Assembly: GCA_946800325.1 (NCBI GenBank) | Contig: CAMPEJ010000003.1 | Span: 310,001-374,000, forward strand | DNA: 64,000 nt | Direction: 5' to 3' | Origin: Luzula sylvatica | Lineage: Eukaryota; Streptophyta; Magnoliopsida; Poales; Juncaceae | Part shown: positions 11,409 through 25,426 of the stretch, piece by piece | Layout of the letters: each line of letters opens with the position of its first letter | Numbering within the stretch: the first letter of the stretch is position 1 | Notes under the pieces: model-generated | The model's database searches: none | The model's input: the letters and a program-made list of their open reading frames with translations, nothing else | Told to the model about the DNA's origin: nothing | Program-made: the position numbers and the translations under genes

Positions 11409-12400
11409 AACAATTTGTTTATGCTTTGGGGAGTTCAAATAACGTATTTTGAGATCATTTGAATCGTATCTTTTACTACATAACATTTCACCAAAATTTA
11501 CAAACACTAATAAAGTTTGTTTTTCGATTCAAAACAATTTGTTTATGCTTTGGGGAGTTCAAATAACGTATTTTGAGATCATTTGAATCGTATATTTTAC
11601 TACATAACATTTCACCAAAATTTACAAACACTAAGAAAGTTTGTTTTTCGATTCAAAACAATCTGTTTATGCTTTGGGGAGATCAAATAACGTATTTTTA
11701 GATCATTTGAATCGTATCTTTTACCACATAACATTTCACCAAAATTTACAAACACTAAGAAAGTTTGTTTTTCGATTCCAAACAATCTGTTTATGCTTTG
11801 GGGAGTTCAAATAACGTATTTTGAGATCATTCGAATCGTATCTTTTACCACATAACATTTCACCAAAATTTACAAACACTAAGAAAGTTTGTTTTTCGAT
11901 TCAAAACAATCTGTTTATGCTTTGGGGAGTTCAAATAACGTATTTTGAGATCATTTGAATCGTATCTTTTACCACATAACATTTCACCAAAATTTACAAA
12001 CACTAAGACAGTTTGTTTTTCGATTCAAAACAATCTGTTTATGCTTTGGGGAGTTCAAATAACGTATTTTGAGATCATTTGAATCATATCTTTTACCACA
12101 TAACATTTCACCAAAATTTACAAACACTAAGAAAGTTTGTTTATCGATTCAAAACAATCTGTTTATGCTTTGGGGAGTTCAAATAACGTATTTTGAGATC
12201 ATTTGAATCGTATTTTTTACCACATAACATTTCACCAAAATTTACAAACACTAATAAAGTTTGTTTTTCGATTCAAAACAATTTGTTTATGCTTTGGGGA
12301 GTTCAAATAACGTATTTTGAGATCATTTGAATCGTATATTTTACTACATAACATTTCACCAAAATTTACAAACACTAAGAAAGTTTGTTTTTCGATTCAA

Positions 12401-13392
12401 AACAATCTGTTTATGCTTTGGGGAGATCAAATAATGTATTTTGAGTTCATTTGAATCGTATCTTTTACCACATAACATTTCAGCAAAATTTACAAACACT
12501 AAGAAAATTTGATTTTCGATTCAAAACAATCTGTTTATGCTTTGGGGAGTTCAAATAACATATTTTTAGATCATTTGAATCGTATCTTTTACCACATAAC
12601 ATTTCACCAAAATTTACAAACACTAAGAAAGTTTGTTTTTCGATTCAAAACAATCTGTTTATGCTTTGGGGAGTTCAAATAACGTATTTTGAGATCATTT
12701 GAATCGTATCTTTTACTACATAACATTTCACCAAAATTTACAAACACTAAGAAAGTTTGTTTTTCGATTCGAAACAATCTGTTTATGCTTTGGGGAGTTC
12801 AAATAACGTATTTTGAGATCATTTGAATCGTATATTCTACCACATAACATATCACCAAAATTTACAAACACTAAGAAAGTTTGTTTTTCGATTCAAAACA
12901 ATTTGTTTATGCTTTGGGGAGTTCAAATAACATATTTTTAGATCATTCGAATCGAATCTTTTACCACATAACATTTCACCAAAATTTACAAACACTAAGA
13001 AAGTTTGTTTTTCGATTCCAAACAATCTGTTTATGCTTTGGGGAGTTCAAATAACGTATTTTGAGATCATTTGAATCGTATCTTTTACCACATAACATTT
13101 CACCAAAATTTACAAACACTAAGAAAGTTTGTTTTTCGATTCAAAACAATCTGTTTATGCTTTGGGGAGTTCAAATAACGTATTTTGAGATCATTTGAAT
13201 CGTATCTTTTACCACATAACATTTCACCAAAATTTACAAACACTAAGAAAGTTTGTTTTTCGATTCAAAACAATCTGTTTATGCTTTGGGGAGTTCAAGT
13301 AACGTATTTTGAGATCATTTGAATCGTATCTTTTACCACATAACATTTCACCAAAATTTACAAACAATAAGAAAGTTTGTTTTTCGATTCAA
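12401..13392 (+). repeat. 8-monomer cassette, copy 2
   Basis: Same order as 6697-7688 at +5704 (46 monomers). Its m' unit has CAGCAAAATT. It is followed by a j-like unit with AATCTCTTTATG and a k/a chimera at 13517. Confidence 0.85.
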
Positions 13393-14384
13393 AACAATCT
13401 CTTTATGCTTTGGGGAGTTCAAATAACGTATTTTGAGATCATTTGAATCGTATATTCTACCACATAACATATCACCAAAATTTACAAACACTAAGAAAGT
13501 TTGTTTTTCGATTCAAAACAATTTGTTTATGCTTTGGGGAGTTCAAATAACATATTTTTAGATCATTCGAATCGAATCTTTTACCACATAACATTTCACC
13601 AAAATTTACAAACACTAAGACAGTTTGTTTTTCGATTCAAAACAATCTGTTTATGCTTTGGGGAGTTCAAATAACGTATTTTGAGATCATTTGAATCATA
13701 TCTTTTACCACATAACATTTCACCAAAATTTACAAACACTAAGAAAGTTTGTTTATCGATTCAAAACAATCTGTTTATGCTTTGGGGAGTTCAAATAACG
13801 TATTTTGAGATCATTTGAATCGTATCTTTTACCACATAACATTTCACCAAAATTTACAAACACTAAGACAGTTTGTTTTTCGATTCAAAACAATCTGTTT
13901 ATGCTTTGGGGAGTTCAAATAACGTATTTTGAGATCATTTGAATCATATCTTTTACCACATAACATTTCACCAAAATTTACAAACACTAAGAAAGTTTGT
14001 TTTTCGATTCAAAACAATCTGTTTATGCTTTGGGGAGTTCAAATAACGTATTTTGAGATCATTTGAATTGTATCTTTTACCACATAACATTTCACCAAAA
14101 TTTACAAACACTAAGACAGTTTGTTTTTCGATTCAAAACAATTTGTTTATGCTTTGGGGAGTTCAAATAACGTATTTTTAGATCATTTGAATCGTATTTT
14201 TTACCACATAACATTTCACCAAAATTTACAAACACTAATAAAGTTTGTTTTTCGATTCAAAACAATTTGTTTATGCTTTGGGGAGTTCAAATAACGTATT
14301 TTGAGATCATTTGAATCGTATATTTTACTACATAACATTTCACCAAAATTTACAAACACTAAGAAAGTTTGTTTTTCGATTCAA

Positions 14385-15376
14385 AACAATCTGTTTATGC
14401 TTTGGGGAGATCAAATAATGTATTTTGAGTTCATTTGAATCGTATCTTTTACCACATAACATTTCACCAAAATTTACAAACACTAAGAAAATTTGATTTT
14501 CGATTCAAAACAATCTGTTTATGCTTTGGGGAGTTCAAATAACATATTTTTAGATCATTTGAATCGTATCTTTTACCACATAACATTTCACCAAAATTTA
14601 CAAACACTAAGAAAGTTTGTTTTTCGATTCAAAACAATCTGTTTATGCTTTGGGGAGTTCAAATAACGTATTTTGAGATCATTTGAATCGTATCTTTTAC
14701 TACATAACATTTCACCAAAATTTACAAACACTAAGAAAGTTTGTTTTTCGATTCGAAACAATCTGTTTATGCTTTGGGGAGTTCAAATAACGTATTTTGA
14801 GATCATTTGAATCGTATATTCTACCACATAACATATCACCAAAATTTACAAACACTAAGAAAGTTTGTTTTTCGATTCAAAACAATTTGTTTATGCTTTG
14901 GGGAGTTCAAATAACATATTTTTAGATTATTCGAATCGAATCTTTTTCCACATAACATTTCACCAAAATTTACAAACACTAAGAAAGTTTGTTTTTCGAT
15001 TCCAAACAATCTGTTTATGCTTTGGGGAGTTCAAATAACGTATTTTGAGATCATTTGAATCGTATCTTTTACCACATAACATTTCACCAAAATTTACAAA
15101 CACTAAGAAAGTTTGTTTTTCGATTCAAAACAATCTGTTTATGCTTTGGGGAGTTCAAATAACGTATTTTGAGATCATTTGAATCGTATCTTTTACCACA
15201 TAACATTTCACCAAAATTTACAAACACTAAGAAAGTTTGTTTTTCGATTCAAAACAATCTGTTTATGCTTTGGGGAGTTCAAGTAACGTATTTTGAGATC
15301 ATTTGAATCGTATCTTTTACCACATAACATTTCACCAAAATTTACAAACAATAAGAAAGTTTGTTTTTCGATTCAA
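14385..15376 (+). repeat. 8-monomer cassette, copy 3
   Basis: Same order, following a type g unit. Its k unit carries GATTATTCG and TTTTTCCAC. Confidence 0.85.
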
Positions 15377-15624
15377 AACAATCTGTTTATGCTTTGGGGA
15401 GTTCAAATAACGTATTTTGAGATCATTTGAATCGTATCTTTTACCACATAACATTTCACCAAAATTTACAAACACTAAGACAGTTTGTTTTTCGATTCAA
15501 AACAATTTGTTTATGCTTTGGGGAGTTCAAATAACGTATTTTTAGATCATTTGAATCGTATTTTTTACCACATAACATTTCACCAAAATTTACAAACACT
15601 AATAAAGTTTGTTTTTCGATTCAA

Positions 15625-15750
15625 AACAATTTGTTTATGCTTTTTGGGGAGTTCAAATAACGTATTTTGAGATCATTTGAATCGTATCTTTTACAACATA
15701 ACATTTCACCAAAATTTACAAACACTAAGAAAGTTTGTTTTTCGATTCTA
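15625..15750 (+). repeat. 126-bp monomer (five T before GGGG), copy 1
   Basis: Bases 15641-15645 read TTTTT where the consensus has TTT, giving a unit of 126 bp. It recurs at 20727-20731, 22713-22717 and 31320-31324, exactly as the 5086, 1986 and 8607 bp duplications predict. It is a clean single-origin marker. The 126-bp length is divisible by three and produces a spurious 61-codon frame. Confidence 0.9.
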
Positions 15751-17486
15751 AACAATCTGTTTATGATTTGGGGAGTTCAAATAACGTATTTTGAGATCAT
15801 TTGAATCGTATATTTTACTACATAACATTTCACCACAATTTACAAACACTAAGAAAGTTTGTTTTTCGATTCAAAACAATCTGTTTATGTTTTGGGGAGT
15901 TCAAATAACGTATTTTGAGATCATGTGAATGGTATATTCTACCACATAACATTTCACCAAAATTTACAAACACTAAGAAAGTTTGTTTTTCGATTCAAAA
16001 CAATTTGTTTATGCTTTGGGGAGTTCAAATAACATATTTTTAGATCATCAGAATCGTATCTTTTACCACATAACATTTCACCAAAATTTACAAACACTAA
16101 GAAAGTTTGTTTTTCGATTCCAAACAATCTGTTTATGCTTTGGGGAGTTCAAATAACGTATTTTGAGATCATTTGAATCGTATCTTTTAATACATAACAT
16201 TTCACCAAAATTTACAAACACTAACAAAGTTTGTTTTTCGATTCAAAAATATCTGTTTATGCTTTGGGGAGTTCAAATAACGTATTTTGAGATCATTTGA
16301 ATCGTATCTTTTACCACATAACATTTCACCAAAATTTACAAACACTAAGAAAGTTTGTTTTTCGATTCAAAACAATCTGTTTATGCTTTGGGGAGTTCAA
16401 ATAACGTATTTTTAGATCATTCGAATCGTATCTTTTACCACATAACATTTCACCAAAATTTACAAACACTAAGAAAGTTTGTTTTTCGATTCCAAACAAT
16501 TTGTTTATGCTTTGGGGAGTTCAAATAACGTATTTTGAGATCATTTGAATCGTATCTTTTACTACATAACATTTCACCAAAATTTACAAACACTAATAAA
16601 GTTTGTTTTTCGATTCAAAACAATTTGTTTATGCTTTGGGGAGTTCAAATAACGTATTTTGAGATCATTTGAATCGTATATTTTACTACATAACATTTCA
16701 CCAAAATTTACAAACACTAAGAAAGTTTGTTTTTCGATTCAAAACAATCTGTTTATGCTTTGGGGAGATCAAATAACGTATTTTTAGATCATTTGAATCG
16801 TATCTTTTACCACATAACATTTCACCAAAATTTACAAACACTAAGAAAGTTTGTTTTTCGATTCCAAACAATCTGTTTATGCTTTGGGGAGTTCAAATAA
16901 CGTATTTTGAGATCATTCGAATCGTATCTTTTACCACATAACATTTCACCAAAATTTACAAACACTAAGAAAGTTTGTTTTTCGATTCAAAACAATCTGT
17001 TTATGCTTTGGGGAGTTCAAATAACGTATTTTGAGATCATTTGAATCGTATCTTTTACCACATAACATTTCACCAAAATTTACAAACACTAAGACAGTTT
17101 GTTTTTCGATTCAAAACAATCTGTTTATGCTTTGGGGAGTTCAAATAACGTATTTTGAGATCATTTGAATCATATCTTTTACCACATAACATTTCACCAA
17201 AATTTACAAACACTAAGAAAGTTTGTTTATCGATTCAAAACAATCTGTTTATGCTTTGGGGAGTTCAAATAACGTATTTTGAGATCATTTGAATCGTATT
17301 TTTTACCACATAACATTTCACCAAAATTTACAAACACTAATAAAGTTTGTTTTTCGATTCAAAACAATTTGTTTATGCTTTGGGGAGTTCAAATAACGTA
17401 TTTTGAGATCATTTGAATCGTATATTTTACTACATAACATTTCACCAAAATTTACAAACACTAAGAAAGTTTGTTTTTCGATTCAA

Positions 17487-18478
17487 AACAATCTGTTTAT
17501 GCTTTGGGGAGATCAAATAATGTATTTTGAGTTCATTTGAATCGTATCTTTTACCACATAACATTTCAGCAAAATTTACAAACACTAAGAAAATTTGATT
17601 TTCGATTCAAAACAATCTGTTTATGCTTTGGGGAGTTCAAATAACATATTTTTAGATCATTTGAATCGTATCTTTTACCACATAACATTTCACCAAAATT
17701 TACAAACACTAAGAAAGTTTGTTTTTCGATTCAAAACAATCTGTTTATGCTTTGGGGAGTTCAAATAACGTATTTTGAGATCATTTGAATCGTATCTTTT
17801 ACTACATAACATTTCACCAAAATTTACAAACACTAAGAAAGTTTGTTTTTCGATTCGAAACAATCTGTTTATGCTTTGGGGAGTTCAAATAACGTATTTT
17901 GAGATCATTTGAATCGTATATTCTACCACATAACATATCACCAAAATTTACAAACACTAAGAAAGTTTGTTTTTCGATTCAAAACAATTTGTTTATGCTT
18001 TGGGGAGTTCAAATAACATATTTTTAGATCATTCGAATCGAATCTTTTACCACATAACATTTCACCAAAATTTACAAACACTAAGAAAGTTTGTTTTTCG
18101 ATTCCAAACAATCTGTTTATGCTTTGGGGAGTTCAAATAACGTATTTTGAGATCATTTGAATCGTATCTTTTACCACATAACATTTCACCAAAATTTACA
18201 AACACTAAGAAAGTTTGTTTTTCGATTCAAAACAATCTGTTTATGCTTTGGGGAGTTCAAATAACGTATTTTGAGATCATTTGAATCGTATCTTTTACCA
18301 CATAACATTTCACCAAAATTTACAAACACTAAGAAAGTTTGTTTTTCGATTCAAAACAATCTGTTTATGCTTTGGGGAGTTCAAGTAACGTATTTTGAGA
18401 TCATTTGAATCGTATCTTTTACCACATAACATTTCACCAAAATTTACAAACAATAAGAAAGTTTGTTTTTCGATTCAA
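17487..18478 (+). repeat. 8-monomer cassette, copy 4
   Basis: Counterpart of 12401-13392 at +5086, with CAGCAAAATT retained. Confidence 0.85.
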
Positions 18479-19470
18479 AACAATCTCTTTATGCTTTGGG
18501 GAGTTCAAATAACGTATTTTGAGATCATTTGAATCGTATATTCTACCACATAACATATCACCAAAATTTACAAACACTAAGAAAGTTTGTTTTTCGATTC
18601 AAAACAATTTGTTTATGCTTTGGGGAGTTCAAATAACATATTTTTAGATCATTCGAATCGAATCTTTTACCACATAACATTTCACCAAAATTTACAAACA
18701 CTAAGACAGTTTGTTTTTCGATTCAAAACAATCTGTTTATGCTTTGGGGAGTTCAAATAACGTATTTTGAGATCATTTGAATCATATCTTTTACCACATA
18801 ACATTTCACCAAAATTTACAAACACTAAGAAAGTTTGTTTATCGATTCAAAACAATCTGTTTATGCTTTGGGGAGTTCAAATAACGTATTTTGAGATCAT
18901 TTGAATCGTATCTTTTACCACATAACATTTCACCAAAATTTACAAACACTAAGACAGTTTGTTTTTCGATTCAAAACAATCTGTTTATGCTTTGGGGAGT
19001 TCAAATAACGTATTTTGAGATCATTTGAATCATATCTTTTACCACATAACATTTCACCAAAATTTACAAACACTAAGAAAGTTTGTTTTTCGATTCAAAA
19101 CAATCTGTTTATGCTTTGGGGAGTTCAAATAACGTATTTTGAGATCATTTGAATTGTATCTTTTACCACATAACATTTCACCAAAATTTACAAACACTAA
19201 GACAGTTTGTTTTTCGATTCAAAACAATTTGTTTATGCTTTGGGGAGTTCAAATAACGTATTTTTAGATCATTTGAATCGTATTTTTTACCACATAACAT
19301 TTCACCAAAATTTACAAACACTAATAAAGTTTGTTTTTCGATTCAAAACAATTTGTTTATGCTTTGGGGAGTTCAAATAACGTATTTTGAGATCATTTGA
19401 ATCGTATATTTTACTACATAACATTTCACCAAAATTTACAAACACTAAGAAAGTTTGTTTTTCGATTCAA

Positions 19471-20462
19471 AACAATCTGTTTATGCTTTGGGGAGATCAA
19501 ATAATGTATTTTGAGTTCATTTGAATCGTATCTTTTACCACATAACATTTCACCAAAATTTACAAACACTAAGAAAATTTGATTTTCGATTCAAAACAAT
19601 CTGTTTATGCTTTGGGGAGTTCAAATAACATATTTTTAGATCATTTGAATCGTATCTTTTACCACATAACATTTCACCAAAATTTACAAACACTAAGAAA
19701 GTTTGTTTTTCGATTCAAAACAATCTGTTTATGCTTTGGGGAGTTCAAATAACGTATTTTGAGATCATTTGAATCGTATCTTTTACTACATAACATTTCA
19801 CCAAAATTTACAAACACTAAGAAAGTTTGTTTTTCGATTCGAAACAATCTGTTTATGCTTTGGGGAGTTCAAATAACGTATTTTGAGATCATTTGAATCG
19901 TATATTCTACCACATAACATATCACCAAAATTTACAAACACTAAGAAAGTTTGTTTTTCGATTCAAAACAATTTGTTTATGCTTTGGGGAGTTCAAATAA
20001 CATATTTTTAGATTATTCGAATCGAATCTTTTTCCACATAACATTTCACCAAAATTTACAAACACTAAGAAAGTTTGTTTTTCGATTCCAAACAATCTGT
20101 TTATGCTTTGGGGAGTTCAAATAACGTATTTTGAGATCATTTGAATCGTATCTTTTACCACATAACATTTCACCAAAATTTACAAACACTAAGAAAGTTT
20201 GTTTTTCGATTCAAAACAATCTGTTTATGCTTTGGGGAGTTCAAATAACGTATTTTGAGATCATTTGAATCGTATCTTTTACCACATAACATTTCACCAA
20301 AATTTACAAACACTAAGAAAGTTTGTTTTTCGATTCAAAACAATCTGTTTATGCTTTGGGGAGTTCAAGTAACGTATTTTGAGATCATTTGAATCGTATC
20401 TTTTACCACATAACATTTCACCAAAATTTACAAACAATAAGAAAGTTTGTTTTTCGATTCAA
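19471..20462 (+). repeat. 8-monomer cassette, copy 5
   Basis: Counterpart of 14385-15376 at +5086, with GATTATTCG retained. Its last three monomers are the start of the 1986-bp duplication. Confidence 0.85.
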
Positions 20463-22076
20463 AACAATCTGTTTATGCTTTGGGGAGTTCAAATAACGTA
20501 TTTTGAGATCATTTGAATCGTATCTTTTACCACATAACATTTCACCAAAATTTACAAACACTAAGACAGTTTGTTTTTCGATTCAAAACAATTTGTTTAT
20601 GCTTTGGGGAGTTCAAATAACGTATTTTTAGATCATTTGAATCGTATTTTTTACCACATAACATTTCACCAAAATTTACAAACACTAATAAAGTTTGTTT
20701 TTCGATTCAAAACAATTTGTTTATGCTTTTTGGGGAGTTCAAATAACGTATTTTGAGATCATTTGAATCGTATCTTTTACAACATAACATTTCACCAAAA
20801 TTTACAAACACTAAGAAAGTTTGTTTTTCGATTCTAAACAATCTGTTTATGATTTGGGGAGTTCAAATAACGTATTTTGAGATCATTTGAATCGTATATT
20901 TTACTACATAACATTTCACCACAATTTACAAACACTAAGAAAGTTTGTTTTTCGATTCAAAACAATCTGTTTATGTTTTGGGGAGTTCAAATAACGTATT
21001 TTGAGATCATGTGAATGGTATATTCTACCACATAACATTTCACCAAAATTTACAAACACTAAGAAAGTTTGTTTTTCGATTCAAAACAATTTGTTTATGC
21101 TTTGGGGAGTTCAAATAACATATTTTTAGATCATCAGAATCGTATCTTTTACCACATAACATTTCACCAAAATTTACAAACACTAAGAAAGTTTGTTTTT
21201 CGATTCCAAACAATCTGTTTATGCTTTGGGGAGTTCAAATAACGTATTTTGAGATCATTTGAATCGTATCTTTTAATACATAACATTTCACCAAAATTTA
21301 CAAACACTAACAAAGTTTGTTTTTCGATTCAAAAATATCTGTTTATGCTTTGGGGAGTTCAAATAACGTATTTTGAGATCATTTGAATCGTATCTTTTAC
21401 CACATAACATTTCACCAAAATTTACAAACACTAAGAAAGTTTGTTTTTCGATTCAAAACAATCTGTTTATGCTTTGGGGAGTTCAAATAACGTATTTTTA
21501 GATCATTCGAATCGTATCTTTTACCACATAACATTTCACCAAAATTTACAAACACTAAGAAAGTTTGTTTTTCGATTCCAAACAATTTGTTTATGCTTTG
21601 GGGAGTTCAAATAACGTATTTTGAGATCATTTGAATCGTATCTTTTACTACATAACATTTCACCAAAATTTACAAACACTAACAAAGTTTGTTTTTCGAT
21701 TCAAAAATATCGGTTTATGCTTTGGGGAGTTCAAATAACGTATTTTGAGATCATTTGAATCGTACCTTTTACGACATAACATTTCACCAAAATTTACAAA
21801 CACTAAGAAAGTTTGTTTTTCGATTCAAAACAATCTGTTTATGCTTTGGGGAGTTCAAATAATGTATTTTGAGTTCATTTGAATCGTATCTTTTACCACA
21901 TAACATTTCACCAGAATTTACAAACACTAAGAAAATTTGTTTTTCGATTCAAAACAATCTGTTTATGCTTTGGGGAGTTCAAATAACATATTTTTAGATC
22001 ATTTGAATCGTATCTTTTACCACATAACATTTCACCAAAATTTACAAACACTAAGAAAGTTTGTTTTTCGATTCAA
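20091..22076 (+). repeat. 1986-bp tandem duplication, copy 1
   Basis: Sixteen monomers plus 2 bp. Its markers recur at +1986: TTCAAGTAACG, CAATAAG, the five-T monomer at 20727-20731, ATTCTAAAC, ATGATTTGGGG, CATGTGAATGG, ATCATCAGAATCG, CGTACCTTTTACGAC and CACCAGAATTT. It overlaps the end of the 5086-bp copy 2, so it arose after or across that event. Confidence 0.87.
20711..20836 (+). repeat. 126-bp monomer, copy 2
   Basis: TTTTT at 20727-20731, inherited through the 5086-bp duplication. Confidence 0.88.
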
Positions 22077-24062
22077 AACAATCTGTTTATGCTTTGGGGA
22101 GTTCAAATAACGTATTTTGAGATCATTTGAATCGTATCTTTTACCACATAACATTTCACCAAAATTTACAAACACTAAGAAAGTTTGTTTTTCGATTCAA
22201 AACAATCTGTTTATGCTTTGGGGAGTTCAAATAACGTATTTTGAGATCATTTGAATCGTATCTTTTACCACATAACATTTCACCAAAATTTACAAACACT
22301 AAGAAAGTTTGTTTTTCGATTCAAAACAATCTGTTTATGCTTTGGGGAGTTCAAGTAACGTATTTTGAGATCATTTGAATCGTATCTTTTACCACATAAC
22401 ATTTCACCAAAATTTACAAACAATAAGAAAGTTTGTTTTTCGATTCAAAACAATCTGTTTATGCTTTGGGGAGTTCAAATAACGTATTTTGAGATCATTT
22501 GAATCGTATCTTTTACCACATAACATTTCACCAAAATTTACAAACACTAAGACAGTTTGTTTTTCGATTCAAAACAATTTGTTTATGCTTTGGGGAGTTC
22601 AAATAACGTATTTTTAGATCATTTGAATCGTATTTTTTACCACATAACATTTCACCAAAATTTACAAACACTAATAAAGTTTGTTTTTCGATTCAAAACA
22701 ATTTGTTTATGCTTTTTGGGGAGTTCAAATAACGTATTTTGAGATCATTTGAATCGTATCTTTTACAACATAACATTTCACCAAAATTTACAAACACTAA
22801 GAAAGTTTGTTTTTCGATTCTAAACAATCTGTTTATGATTTGGGGAGTTCAAATAACGTATTTTGAGATCATTTGAATCGTATATTTTACTACATAACAT
22901 TTCACCACAATTTACAAACACTAAGAAAGTTTGTTTTTCGATTCAAAACAATCTGTTTATGTTTTGGGGAGTTCAAATAACGTATTTTGAGATCATGTGA
23001 ATGGTATATTCTACCACATAACATTTCACCAAAATTTACAAACACTAAGAAAGTTTGTTTTTCGATTCAAAACAATTTGTTTATGCTTTGGGGAGTTCAA
23101 ATAACATATTTTTAGATCATCAGAATCGTATCTTTTACCACATAACATTTCACCAAAATTTACAAACACTAAGAAAGTTTGTTTTTCGATTCCAAACAAT
23201 CTGTTTATGCTTTGGGGAGTTCAAATAACGTATTTTGAGATCATTTGAATCGTATCTTTTAATACATAACATTTCACCAAAATTTACAAACACTAACAAA
23301 GTTTGTTTTTCGATTCAAAAATATCTGTTTATGCTTTGGGGAGTTCAAATAACGTATTTTGAGATCATTTGAATCGTATCTTTTACCACATAACATTTCA
23401 CCAAAATTTACAAACACTAAGAAAGTTTGTTTTTCGATTCAAAACAATCTGTTTATGCTTTGGGGAGTTCAAATAACGTATTTTTAGATCATTCGAATCG
23501 TATCTTTTACCACATAACATTTCACCAAAATTTACAAACACTAAGAAAGTTTGTTTTTCGATTCCAAACAATTTGTTTATGCTTTGGGGAGTTCAAATAA
23601 CGTATTTTGAGATCATTTGAATCGTATCTTTTACTACATAACATTTCACCAAAATTTACAAACACTAACAAAGTTTGTTTTTCGATTCAAAAATATCTGT
23701 TTATGCTTTGGGGAGTTCAAATAACGTATTTTGAGATCATTTGAATCGTACCTTTTACGACATAACATTTCACCAAAATTTACAAACACTAAGAAAGTTT
23801 GTTTTTCGATTCAAAACAATCTGTTTATGCTTTGGGGAGTTCAAATAATGTATTTTGAGTTCATTTGAATCGTATCTTTTACCACATAACATTTCACCAG
23901 AATTTACAAACACTAAGAAAATTTGTTTTTCGATTCAAAACAATCTGTTTATGCTTTGGGGAGTTCAAATAACATATTTTTAGATCATTTGAATCGTATC
24001 TTTTACCACATAACATTTCACCAAAATTTACAAACACTAAGAAAGTTTGTTTTTCGATTCAA
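22077..24062 (+). repeat. 1986-bp tandem duplication, copy 2
   Basis: Repeats the marker order of copy 1. One visible difference is AAATATCTG here (about 23695) against AAATATCGG near 21710. The following monomer at 24063 has ACTAC where copy 1's equivalent has ACCAC, which marks the edge. Confidence 0.87.
22697..22822 (+). repeat. 126-bp monomer, copy 3
   Basis: TTTTT at 22713-22717, inherited through the 1986-bp duplication. Confidence 0.88.
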
Positions 24063-25426
24063 AACAATCTGTTTATGCTTTGGGGAGTTCAAATAACGTA
24101 TTTTGAGATCATTTGAATCGTATCTTTTACTACATAACATTTCACCAAAATTTACAAACACTAAGAAAGTTTGTTTTTCGATTCAAAACAATCTGTTTAT
24201 GATTTGGGGAGTTCAAATAACGTATTTTGAGATCATTTGAATCGTATCTTTTACTACATAACATTTCACCACAATTTACAAACACTAAGAAAGTTTGTTT
24301 TTCGATTCAAAACAATCTGTTTATGTTTTGGGGAGTTCAAATAACGTATTTTGAGATCATTTGAATCGTATATTCTACCACATAACATTTCACCAAAATT
24401 TACAAACTCTAAGTAAGTTTGTTTTTCGATTCAAAACAATTTGTTTATGCTTTGGGGAGTTCAAATAACATATTTTTAGATCATTCGAATCGTATCTTTT
24501 ACCACATAACATTTCACCAAAATTTACAAACACTAAGAAAGTTTGTTTTTCGATTCCAAACAATTTGTTTATGCTTTGGGGAGTTCAAATAACGTATTTT
24601 GAGATCATCTGAATCGTATCTTTTACTACATAATATTTCACCAAAATTTACAAACACTAAGAAAGTTTGTTTTTCGATTCAAAACAATCTGTTTATGCTT
24701 TGGGGAGTTCAAATAACGTATTTTGAGATCATTTGAATTGTATCTTTTACCACATAACATTTCACCAAAATTTACAAACACTAAGAAAGTTTGTTTATCG
24801 ATTCAAAACAATCTGTTTATGCTTTGGGGAGTTCAAATAACGTATTTTGAGATCATTTGAATCGTATCTTTTACCACATAACATTTCACCAAAATTTACA
24901 AACACTAAGACAGTTTGTTTTTCGATTCAAAACAATCTGTTTATGCTTTGGGGAGTTCAAATAACATATTTTGAGATCATTGGAATCATATCTTTTACCA
25001 CATAACATTTCACCAAAATTTACAAACACTAAGAAAGTTTGTTTTTCGATTCAAAACAATCTGTTCATGCTTTGGGGAGTTCAAATAACGTATTTTGAGA
25101 TCATTTGAATCGTATCTTTTACCACATAACATTTCACCAAAATTTACAAACACTAAGACAGTTTGTTTTTCGATTCAAAACAATCTGTTTATGCTTTGGT
25201 GAGTTCAAATAATGTATTTTGAGTTCATTTGAATCGTATCTTTTACCACATAACATTTCACCAAAATTTACAAACACTAAGAAAATTTGATTTTCGATTC
25301 AAAACAATCTGTTTATGCTTTGGGGAGTTCAAATAACATATTTTTAGATCATTTGAATCGTATCTTTTACCACATAACATTTCACCAAAATTTACAGACA
25401 CTAAGAAAGTTTGTTTTTCGATTCAA

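Larger units (their letters stand above)
11409..16494 (+). repeat. 5086-bp tandem duplication, copy 1
   Basis: Begins with an i/f chimeric monomer and spans 41 monomers plus 2 extra bases. Diagnostic rare variants recur exactly 5086 bp later: CAGCAAAATT near 12482, AATCTCTTTATG near 13393, GATTATTCG with TTTTTCCAC near 14930, the five-T monomer at 15641-15645, CATGTGAATGG and ATCATCAGAATCG. It contains two copies of the 8-monomer cassette (12401 and 14385). Confidence 0.9.
16495..21580 (+). repeat. 5086-bp tandem duplication, copy 2
   Basis: Starts with the same i/f chimera and repeats every rare marker of copy 1 at +5086. I saw no clear base difference by eye. Past about 21.65 kb the pattern departs (AACAAAG instead of AATAAAG), which places the distal edge within one monomer of this end. 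Confidence 0.9.

Noticed and set aside
15485..15670. 61-64 codon forward reading frames (also at 20571, 22557, 25287, 27619, 31164, 33894 and 36226)
   Set aside because: They start at TTG or ATT-like context within the repeat and arise from the 126-bp or 99-bp units. Each is an exact copy made by a larger duplication, not an independent gene.
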